Shown here one piece after another: positions 1-5,549 of a DNA stretch of 5,549 nt. Location of the stretch: positions 997 to 6,545 of the forward strand of contig JAESUT010000164.1 of the NCBI GenBank assembly GCA_016762995.1, in the 5' to 3' direction. Both the position numbers and the translations under genes were made by a program. Position 1 is the first letter of the stretch. Each line of letters starts with the position of its first letter. This DNA comes from Gammaproteobacteria bacterium (GTDB lineage Bacteria > Pseudomonadota > Gammaproteobacteria > Pseudomonadales > Pseudohongiellaceae). The notes beneath the pieces were generated by a model. The model had not been told where the DNA came from. It was given only the letters and a program-made list of their open reading frames with translations, and ran no database searches.

Positions 1-330
1 TTTCTCATGTTCTATATAAAGACAGCTGATCGTCTACAGCGCACTTCTGTGTGGCTGGATAATCTCGAAGGCGGGCTGGACTATCTCAAGGAAGTCATCA
101 TCGACGACAAGCTCGGCATAGCAACCGAGCTCGAACAACAGATGGAAGCGCTCGCAGGCCGCTATCAGTGCGAATGGAAAACAACTTTAGAGAGCGAAGA
201 GGAATTGAAGCGATTCAGACAGTTTGCTAACAGCGACGCAGCAGACAGCCGTGTCGTTTTCGTGCAAGAACGCGGACAGAAGCGCCCTCTACAAGACGCC
301 GAGCGCGAGAGCCTCGAGCTCGTTTCTTAG
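1..330 (+). CDS. nirB: Nitrite reductase [NAD(P)H] large subunit, C-terminal fragment (5' end outside window)
   Basis: This is the last ~109 residues of NirB, which reduces nitrite to ammonium in the cytoplasm using NAD(P)H, FAD, 4Fe-4S and siroheme. The frame is open from base 1, so the ATG at 7 is an internal Met and the gene continues upstream of the window. Recognition rests on the conserved NirB tail: the segment TADRLQRTSVWLDNLEGGL, followed by YLKEVIIDDKLGI, the YQCEWK motif, the FANSDAADS stretch and the FVQERGQKRP ending. The cofactor domains and siroheme/Fe-S ligand cysteines lie upstream and cannot be checked here; the single Cys in YQCEWK is not one of them. The stop TAG is at 328-330, and nirD follows after 45 bp, as expected for a nirBD operon. 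The family assignment is confident; completeness of the gene is unknown. Confidence 0.93.
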   Translation, partial: FLMFYIKTADRLQRTSVWLDNLEGGLDYLKEVIIDDKLGIATELEQQMEALAGRYQCEWKTTLESEEELKRFRQFANSDAADSRVVFVQERGQKRPLQDAERESLELVS

Positions 331-375
331 CTTTCCCTAAAATCCGAATTATGCAGTATTGACTGGACTATCTAA

Positions 376-735
376 ATGAATCAAACGAAGTACGTTAGTT
401 CTGAGAACCGTAAAACTGCCTACGTCTGTAGCAAAAAAGATCTTATTGCCAATAGCGGTATCTGCGTATTGTTCGGTGATGCACAGATTGCGCTATTCTA
501 CTTGCCTGCAGAAAATCCTAGCATCTACGGAATTTCAAACTGGGACCCCATTGGCAAAGCCAATGTGCTATCGCGCGGTATCGTGGGTGACTTAGGCGAT
601 GAGTTAGTGGTTGCTTCTCCTTTGTATAAGCAGCATTTCAGTCTCATCAATGGCAAGTGCCTTGAACAGAAAGAGCTTGCTGTTAGAACCTTCGAACTGG
701 TCTTGGATGGAGAAGATGTTCTCCTACTTTGCTAA
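376..735 (+). CDS. nirD: Nitrite reductase small subunit NirD (Rieske-like fold)
   Basis: A 119-residue protein, the usual NirD length, and the partner of NirB in cytoplasmic NADH nitrite reductase. Conserved NirD blocks in order are: an N-terminal strand with VCSKKDL (about 17-23), GICVLFGDAQIALFYLP (28-44), NWDPIGKANVLSRGIVGDLG (55-74) and VVASPLYKQHFSL (78-90), followed by GKCLE. The fold is Rieske-like, but the canonical CxH and CxxH cluster ligands are absent (NWDP and LYKQH stand in their places). That is known for NirD and is not a defect of this copy. The ATG at 376 has a weak GGA-type ribosome site (365-367). No promoter or terminator is evident in the 45 bp after nirB, so cotranscription is likely. 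The stop TAA (733-735) directly abuts an out-of-frame ATG at 736. Confidence 0.95.
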   Translation: MNQTKYVSSENRKTAYVCSKKDLIANSGICVLFGDAQIALFYLPAENPSIYGISNWDPIGKANVLSRGIVGDLGDELVVASPLYKQHFSLINGKCLEQKELAVRTFELVLDGEDVLLLC

Positions 736-768
736 ATGAACAGTTCTCAACAAATTTATCTCTCATGA
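736..768 (+). other. Micro-ORF bridging nirD and nasA (possible translational coupling)
   Basis: A 10-codon reading frame (MNSSQQIYLS, then TGA) starts at the base after the nirD stop (TAA-ATG). Its TGA overlaps the preferred nasA ATG as ATGA at 765-768. This geometry would let ribosomes finishing nirD reinitiate and be delivered to nasA, which lacks a clear Shine-Dalgarno. The arrangement is visible in the sequence, but the function is inference. It could equally be a chance frame if nasA starts at TTG 729. Confidence 0.2.
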
Positions 769-3479
769 ATAGCACTAGCCGATCTTGCACCAAGACAACT
801 TGCCCTTACTGCGGTGTCGGCTGTGGAATCGATGCGCAACTTAATGCCGAGAAAAAATTAGAAGTATCAGGCAGTGAAGAACACACTGCTAATTTAGGTC
901 GTCTATGTGTCAAAGGCAACGCTCTACCCGACACCATCTCCACCACGAATCGTTTGTTATATCCTGAGGTTCGCGGAAGTCGCGTCGACTGGGATGAAGC
1001 GCTAACCGAGGTGGCCGAAGGATTCAATAGCATCATCTCTGAATACGGACCGGATTCTGTCGCCTTCTACCTATCGGGACAGCTGTTGACCGAAGACTAC
1101 TATGTAGCAAACAAGCTGATGAAGGGCTTCATCGGTTCGCCCAACGTCGATACTAATTCAAGACTCTGTATGGCATCGGCAGTAGCGAGCTACAAGCGCG
1201 CATTCGGGGCAGACGTCGTGCCCTGTAACTACGCAGATCTAGAACTCTGCGATCTATTGATATTTGTAGGCTCTAACGCCGCGTGGACTCACCCCGTGCT
1301 TTATCAGCGCGTAAGTGCCGCCAAAAAGGCGCGGCCGAATATGCGAATTGTGGTGATCGACCCGAGAGAGACAGCGACGTGCGAGATTGCCGACATTCAT
1401 CTTCAGCTACAACCAGGCAGCGATGCCTTTCTTTTCAGTGGACTGATTCACTATTTGGAGAAAGACGACTCTCTGAATGAATCCTTCATCGACCAGCACT
1501 GCGACGGTTTAGCAGAGACCCTTGCGGCTGCCGCACATTGCAAGCTCGATGTGGTGGCAGATAAGACTGGAATAGACGAGGAACAACTGCACAAATTCTA
1601 TGAGGCATTTGCTAGCACGGAAAAGGTAGTCAGTTTCTATTCTCAGGGCGTGAATCAATCCGCCACAGGAACCGACAAGTGCAATGCGATAATTAACTGC
1701 CACCTACTAACCGGCCGCATCGGCAAACCGGGTATGGGCCCCTTCTCCATTACTGGACAACCGAATGCTATGGGGGGCAGAGAGGTAGGTGGCCTCGCGA
1801 ATCAATTGGCCGCACACATGGACTACACACCAGAAACAGTGGAGCGTGTAGGGCGATTCTGGCAAGCAGAGAACATGGCGACAGAGCCTGGCTTCAAGGC
1901 GGTAGACCTCTTTAACGAGATTGCAAAAGGCAAGATTAAGGCGGTGTGGATCATGGCGACGAACCCCGTTGTCAGCCTGCCGCAGTCTGCGCGAGTCAGA
2001 GAGGCACTGGATGCCTGTGAGCTGGTGGTTGTTTCCGACTGTGTCCGTAATACAGACACCAACGCCTACGCTGACGTCTTGCTGCCAGCAACCGGATGGA
2101 GTGAGAAAGACGGCACGGTAACAAATTCGGAACGCACTATTTCTCGTCAACGGAAGCTATTCCCCGCGACCGCCGACGCACGACACGATTGGCAGATCAT
2201 TCGCGATGTCGCTAGGTTGATGGGTTTTACCGCGGCCTTCGACTACCGCACCGCGCGTGACATATTCGTCGAACACGCCGCATTGTCGGAGTTTGAGAAT
2301 AACGGAGAACGTGCCTTTAATATTGGCAAGCTGAAGAACTTGAGCCAAGACGAATATGACTCACTGCAGCCACTGCAATGGCCCGTGACCGAAGCCAGCC
2401 CTAATGGCACCCCCCGTCTTTTCAACGACTACAAATTCTATACCGACACTGGCAAGGCGAAACTGATACCAATCGAAGCTCTATTGCCAACGGTCACTAA
2501 GAGTGAGAAATTCCCTTTTCTTCTCAATACCGGTCGCCTGCGTGACCAGTGGCATACGATGACTCGCACCGGCATTGCTCCCAAGTTGCTCGCTCACTTC
2601 GATAGCCCCTTCGCGCAACTCAATCCTAGCTATTGTGCTGAGTTGGGTGTCGAGTCGGGTGACTTGGTTGAAGTAAGCAGCGTGAACGGGCGCCTTCTGG
2701 TTCCAGTTCAATTTAGTGGGGGAGTCAAGCGGGGTGAAGTATTCATACCCATACACTGGAACCGACAATTCGCGAACAAGGCTGGAGTTAGCGAGCTAAT
2801 TAGCCCCCGTGTTGACCCAATCTCCGGCCAACCCGAGAGTAAACTGGAAGCGGTTGCTGTTAAACCTGTAATGATGCAGCGCTGGATAAGTTTCGCTTCC
2901 ACTCACGAAATCCCCATGCATCAATTCGATTACTGGCACAAAGTGCCTCTGCCCAATGGCTATCGCTATTTGGCGGGAATGATGAATGATGACCCAAAAG
3001 TCTGGGAACTGCAGTCGTGGCTGGAAAAAGAATTCTCCTATACTCACAAGATCGAGTTCAGCGATGAAGAGCAGAAAAATTTCAGGATTGCCTGCTTTTC
3101 AGAAGATAAACTCTGCGCAGAAATTCTTCTCGCTCAATCTCTCCAAGCCTTGCCTCCACCGAATTGGCTTGAAAAGAATCTGGGCAAAGCGCAGCATCCT
3201 CACAGCTGGCAGGTGTTGGCCGGCGATGAAGCCGGCGTTGAGGACACGGGCAAGCTTATCTGTAGCTGCTTCGAGGTCGGTGAGAATCAGATCATCAACG
3301 CCATTCAGTCTGGCTGTACCGATGCTAGCCAACTAGGAGTGTGGCTACAGTGCGGCACGAAGTGCGGCTCCTGCATTCCGGAACTCACGCAGCTAGTAAA
3401 ATCCCACAAGACAGTGACGACTGAACAAGTCGTGGAACTTGAGAGTCCATCATCGCTGCCAGAGAATGCTAACAGCTAA
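765..3479 (+). CDS. nasA: Assimilatory nitrate reductase catalytic subunit (Mo-bisMGD, 4Fe-4S, C-terminal BFD-like 2Fe-2S)
   Basis: NasA reduces nitrate to nitrite in the cytoplasm, feeding NirBD. From the ATG at 765 it has 904 residues. The N-terminal 4Fe-4S ligands are Cys13, 16, 20 (TCPYCGVGC) and Cys48 (GRLCVKG), followed by Lys50, the usual electron-relay Lys. The molybdopterin oxidoreductase domain spans about 66-500, with the likely Mo-ligand Cys135 in SRLCMAS. The molybdopterin-dinucleotide-binding domain is about 583-702 (FPFLLNTGRLRDQWHTMTR onward). After a family-typical linker comes a BFD-like 2Fe-2S domain, C833-x-C835-x31-C867-x2-C870. No twin-arginine leader is present, which fits a cytoplasmic enzyme rather than periplasmic NapA. 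The frame extends upstream to a TTG at 729 that would add 12 residues and overlap nirD. I prefer ATG 765 because the first cluster Cys then sits at the usual distance from the N terminus, but neither start has a good Shine-Dalgarno. No electron-transfer subunit gene follows. Confidence 0.95.
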   Translation: MNSTSRSCTKTTCPYCGVGCGIDAQLNAEKKLEVSGSEEHTANLGRLCVKGNALPDTISTTNRLLYPEVRGSRVDWDEALTEVAEGFNSIISEYGPDSVAFYLSGQLLTEDYYVANKLMKGFIGSPNVDTNSRLCMASAVASYKRAFGADVVPCNYADLELCDLLIFVGSNAAWTHPVLYQRVSAAKKARPNMRIVVIDPRETATCEIADIHLQLQPGSDAFLFSGLIHYLEKDDSLNESFIDQHCDGLAETLAAAAHCKLDVVADKTGIDEEQLHKFYEAFASTEKVVSFYSQGVNQSATGTDKCNAIINCHLLTGRIGKPGMGPFSITGQPNAMGGREVGGLANQLAAHMDYTPETVERVGRFWQAENMATEPGFKAVDLFNEIAKGKIKAVWIMATNPVVSLPQSARVREALDACELVVVSDCVRNTDTNAYADVLLPATGWSEKDGTVTNSERTISRQRKLFPATADARHDWQIIRDVARLMGFTAAFDYRTARDIFVEHAALSEFENNGERAFNIGKLKNLSQDEYDSLQPLQWPVTEASPNGTPRLFNDYKFYTDTGKAKLIPIEALLPTVTKSEKFPFLLNTGRLRDQWHTMTRTGIAPKLLAHFDSPFAQLNPSYCAELGVESGDLVEVSSVNGRLLVPVQFSGGVKRGEVFIPIHWNRQFANKAGVSELISPRVDPISGQPESKLEAVAVKPVMMQRWISFASTHEIPMHQFDYWHKVPLPNGYRYLAGMMNDDPKVWELQSWLEKEFSYTHKIEFSDEEQKNFRIACFSEDKLCAEILLAQSLQALPPPNWLEKNLGKAQHPHSWQVLAGDEAGVEDTGKLICSCFEVGENQIINAIQSGCTDASQLGVWLQCGTKCGSCIPELTQLVKSHKTVTTEQVVELESPSSLPENANS

Positions 3480-3481
3480 CT

Positions 3482-4888
3482 CTACTCACTTAACTCCTTC
3501 GCCAAGCTGTACAGAAATTCGTAACCACCGTACAAAGATTCCTTCAGCAACCTTTCGTCCTGACCGTGGATTCTCATGTCATTGCGATCCACGAACAATC
3601 CCGAAGTGCCGTAAGTCGGAATGCCGGCGCGCCGCATCCGTGCGCCATCGGTTGCACCTGTCGACATCGTCGGCATTACCGTGGTGCCAGGCCACATCGC
3701 CTCAGTGACAGTTTCCACCGCCGACATGATTTCTTCAGACAAAGGAGAGGGATCGGTGATGGAACCACCGCCGCGATACTCAACCAAGAGATCAGAATTA
3801 TCCACTACCGCAATCAATGTCGCCAAGACCTCCTGCGGGTCGGAACCGGGTAACATGCGCACGTTCACGTTCGCGACTGCGCTCTGGGGCAAAGCATTCG
3901 GCGCATGGCCTCCCTCTAATAGCGTTGCTACGGCTGTGGTACGCAGCTGCGCATTGATTGCTGCTTCTGCACTCAATCTATCTAGGGAATCTTGTGGAAT
4001 AGGAGTTTCAAGCAACGCGCGAAAGTCTGCAGCGCGTTCACCAGTGTTGATCTCCGCCTGACGCTGAAAGCTAACGCGCATCACATCGTTCAGCTCGACG
4101 GGGAATTTAAAATCACGAATCTTTAGTAGTGCCTCAGCCAGGTCATAAATGGCATTGTCATCTCTGGGTAATGAGGAATGCCCGCCAGGATTTTTCGCAG
4201 TTACTCGGAACGTGGCATAGATTTTTTCGGCAATCTGGATGGTGTTCGCTAACGGCTGACCATCTTGCAGAAGACCATAGCCTCCTTCGTTGATTGCAAG
4301 CGCGCCTTGTATCAAACCGGGATGATTCTCTAAGAGCCAACCAATACCATTGCTGCCGCCGCTCTCTTCGTCGGAAGTTAGTGCCACAACAAAGTCCCTG
4401 TCTGGAACATAGCCCTCTCGCTTAAAGCGTATCAGGTTCGCGATGAAGATCGCGCCCATCGCCTTGTCGTCGATGGTGCCACGGCCATAGTAGTATTCCT
4501 CATCCTCATTGAGTACGAAGGGATCGAGATTCCAGTCGGCACGCTCTGCAGTCACCACATCAAGATGCGCCATCATCACGATGGGCTCCTTCGCACCGGT
4601 ACCGTGTAGTCGGACTACGATATTGCCCTTGTGTGGCAAGGCACCACCGATAAAAATATCCTCCGCTGGGAAACCTGCCGCCTGCAGCCACGCCGCCATG
4701 CCCTCGGCCGCGATGGTATTGTTTTCCTCGTCTATCGTGGTCTTGTACTCGATCAGTTCTTTGTAGACCTCGTACAGCAACTCCCGATCATCCTCCGGAA
4801 TCGTGCGTTGTGCTTGTGCGGTCTGTACAACGAACAAGGCGGAAAGAGATAGTATGGCTAGGAAAGGTGTATTCAGTCGAATTCTCAT
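3482..4888 (-). CDS. Secreted M20/M25/M40-family zinc metallopeptidase
   Basis: A 468-residue M20-family hydrolase, the carboxypeptidase/aminoacylase-like group that cleaves small peptides or acylated amino acids with two metal ions. Residues 1-26 form a signal peptide (MRIR, a hydrophobic core, then AQA before Gln27), so the periplasm is the expected location. Catalytic features in order are His108 and Asp110 (AHLDVV), bridging Asp140 (GRGTIDDK), general base Glu174 with ligand Glu175 (DEES), Glu201 (NEGG) and His441 (RIHGQDER). His237 in GGHSSLP lies in the lid/dimerisation domain inserted at about 220-340. All expected ligands are present, so the enzyme should be active. Its substrate cannot be read from the sequence. 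The ATG at 4888 is preceded by a GAGAAG-like ribosome site (4894-4899). It converges on nasA with 2 bp between stops and is divergent from the channel gene; no functional link to nitrate assimilation is evident. Confidence 0.92.
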   Translation of the reverse strand: MRIRLNTPFLAILSLSALFVVQTAQAQRTIPEDDRELLYEVYKELIEYKTTIDEENNTIAAEGMAAWLQAAGFPAEDIFIGGALPHKGNIVVRLHGTGAKEPIVMMAHLDVVTAERADWNLDPFVLNEDEEYYYGRGTIDDKAMGAIFIANLIRFKREGYVPDRDFVVALTSDEESGGSNGIGWLLENHPGLIQGALAINEGGYGLLQDGQPLANTIQIAEKIYATFRVTAKNPGGHSSLPRDDNAIYDLAEALLKIRDFKFPVELNDVMRVSFQRQAEINTGERAADFRALLETPIPQDSLDRLSAEAAINAQLRTTAVATLLEGGHAPNALPQSAVANVNVRMLPGSDPQEVLATLIAVVDNSDLLVEYRGGGSITDPSPLSEEIMSAVETVTEAMWPGTTVMPTMSTGATDGARMRRAGIPTYGTSGLFVDRNDMRIHGQDERLLKESLYGGYEFLYSLAKELSE

Positions 4889-4906
4889 TGTCGTCTTCTC
4901 ATTGGA

Positions 4907-4933
4907 TTCGTATTGCTATTCGCGAAGTGTCAA
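4907..4933 (-). promoter_or_regulatory. Candidate sigma70-type promoter of the M20 peptidase gene
   Basis: On the - strand a perfect TTGACA (4928-4933) lies upstream of the peptidase start. The best -10 candidate is TACGAA (4907-4912), at a short 15-base spacing and with only 3 of 6 consensus matches. An 8-base perfect palindrome, TTCGCGAA (4919-4926), sits in the spacer and could be an operator. The -35 match is good and the position is sensible, but the weak -10 keeps this tentative. Confidence 0.3.
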
Positions 4934-4960
4934 TTTAACCTTACTAAGTATCGTTGCCGT

Positions 4961-5004
4961 TTTCTAGCATCAGGGGCTACATAAGTAGAATCTCGAACTA
5001 GAAA
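4961..5004. repeat. Coaxial interrupted inverted repeat in the divergent intergenic region
   Basis: Outer arms TTTCTAG (4961-4967) and CTAGAAA (4998-5004) share one symmetry axis, near 4982.5, with inner arms CTAC (4977-4980) and GTAG (4985-4988) around an ATAA centre. The two gaps between outer and inner arms are both 9 bases. The dyad lies between the peptidase gene and the channel gene, about 48 bases upstream of the channel start and about 73 bases upstream of the peptidase start. It could be a two-half-site operator or an interrupted hairpin. No known regulator site is recognised, and chance cannot be excluded. Confidence 0.35.
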
Positions 5005-5051
5005 TAGCCTGCTCTCAGAAAATTACACCCTAAATAGGACATAATGTTGAT

Positions 5052-5474
5052 ATGTTGCTTTCTATTCTCATAATTAGCGGACTGGTCGCTACTACAGTCG
5101 TGATTCACTACGAAGTGCTACGGCTACTCTGGGTAACTATTCCGCGACTCCAAATGAAACATCGAGTGAGGGTAATCATTGGCGTTTTTGGGACGATCTG
5201 CGGCCATATTATAGAAGTTTGGATATTCGGACTTGCCTTCTATCTGATGGTTAACTATGGCGATTTCGGCACTCTGGAAGGCAGGTTCGATGGCAGCCTG
5301 ACCGACGCGGTGTACTTCTCTTTTACGAATTACACGACGCTGGGTTACGGTGATATTGAACCGAGCGGGCATCTGCGTTTTCTGGCTGGCATGGAGGCTA
5401 TTACAGGTCTATCGCTTATTACCTGGTCGGCATCCTTCATGTTTATGGAGATGATGGAATTCTGGAAAGAGTAG
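5052..5474 (+). CDS. Small potassium-channel-like membrane protein (Ion_trans_2 pore)
   Basis: A 140-residue inner-membrane protein with one potassium-channel pore module. Predicted layout: an N-terminal hydrophobic segment (about 1-20), a basic stretch (31-40, PRLQMKHRVR), an outer helix (about 41-67), a pore helix (about 83-94), the selectivity filter T95-T-L-G-Y-G-D101 and an inner helix (about 108-132). The TLGYGD filter is the classic K+-selective signature. There is no RCK/TrkA-N or cyclic-nucleotide domain; the chain ends about 8 residues after the last helix. The extra N-terminal segment and the polar residues His52 and Glu55 inside the outer helix resemble a group of short proteobacterial two-TM ion channels, from memory of the family. 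A functional channel would be a tetramer. The ATG at 5052 has a weak AGGA (5036-5039) upstream. Gating and physiological role are unknown. Confidence 0.85.
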   Translation: MLLSILIISGLVATTVVIHYEVLRLLWVTIPRLQMKHRVRVIIGVFGTICGHIIEVWIFGLAFYLMVNYGDFGTLEGRFDGSLTDAVYFSFTNYTTLGYGDIEPSGHLRFLAGMEAITGLSLITWSASFMFMEMMEFWKE

Positions 5475-5496
5475 TCGAAAGAACCGCTGCGAAATT

Positions 5497-5536
5497 AATA
5501 AATAAAAAAGGGCCACGCGGCCCTTTTTTATTTATT
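5497..5536 (+). terminator. Strong rho-independent, probably bidirectional terminator
   Basis: A perfect 18-bp inverted repeat (5497-5514 with 5519-5536) has an ACGC loop. The GC-rich core GGGCC/GGCCC is flanked by an A-tract on the left and T6 (5524-5529) on the right. It begins 22 bases after the channel gene stop, so it terminates that transcript. Because the flanks are an A-tract and a T-tract, it would also work on the opposite strand, suggesting a convergent gene just beyond the window edge. Confidence 0.9.
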
Positions 5537-5549
5537 TGTCTATTTAGCT

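Noticed and set aside
331..375. Possible promoter or terminator between nirB and nirD
   Set aside because: The 45 bases show no convincing -35/-10 pair, stem-loop or T-tract; the genes are better read as one operon.
376..735. Loss of Rieske cluster ligands in NirD as a sign of decay
   Set aside because: Absence of the CxH/CxxH ligands is normal for the NirD family, and the rest of the protein is well conserved and full length.
1707..2150. 147-codon open frame on the - strand inside nasA
   Set aside because: It lies wholly antisense to a strongly conserved enzyme domain, its translation is low in recognisable motifs, and it looks like a shadow of nasA codon usage.
3219..3236. GCCGGC repeated with a 6-base loop near the 3' end of nasA, a possible hairpin
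   Set aside because: The sequence is coding (AGDEAG) in the linker before the BFD-like domain, has no T-tract, and lies about 240 bases before the stop, so it is not a terminator.
3621..4061. 146-codon open frame on the + strand inside the M20 gene
   Set aside because: It is antisense to the peptidase, which has all catalytic ligands in its own frame; nothing in the translation resembles a known protein.
5040..5045. CATAAT resembling a -10 box immediately before the channel start
   Set aside because: It would give a leaderless transcript starting at about the ATG, and no -35-like sequence sits 16-18 bases upstream.
5044..5073. Nine-codon frame from ATG 5044 overlapping the channel start
   Set aside because: It is out of frame with the channel and short, and upstream ATGs are common in AT-rich leaders; there is no overlap geometry suggesting coupling.

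Overview
The window looks like a bacterial chromosome segment, most likely from a gammaproteobacterium and plausibly a marine one. That placement is an inference from the nirB-nirD-nasA gene order, the Klebsiella-type single-chain assimilatory nitrate reductase and the style of the secreted M20 peptidase. No rRNA or tRNA is present to confirm it. Base composition looks even across the genes, and I see no transposase, integrase, CRISPR array, tRNA or phage gene.

Positions 1-3479, + strand, hold the 3' part of a nitrate assimilation operon: the C-terminal end of NirB (NADH nitrite reductase large subunit, cut by the window edge), complete NirD (small subunit) and complete NasA (molybdenum nitrate reductase catalytic subunit). 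Together they reduce nitrate to nitrite to ammonium in the cytoplasm. No promoter is visible between these genes, so their control lies upstream of the window. No dedicated NADH-dependent electron-transfer partner for NasA (NasC/NasB type) is visible.

Positions 3482-4888, - strand, encode a complete M20-family zinc metallopeptidase with a signal peptide. It converges tail-to-tail on nasA with 2 bp between the stop codons. Positions 4889-5051 are a divergent intergenic region with a candidate promoter for the peptidase and a coaxial inverted repeat. Positions 5052-5474, + strand, encode a small membrane protein with a potassium-channel pore (filter TTLGYGD). A strong, symmetric, probably bidirectional terminator lies at 5497-5536.

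The window is mostly ordinary metabolic and housekeeping-type content. I do not see a novel multi-gene system. The points most worth a second look are the dyad in the divergent intergenic region, the unusual nirD-nasA junction, the 2-bp convergent junction, and the unassigned electron donor of NasA.
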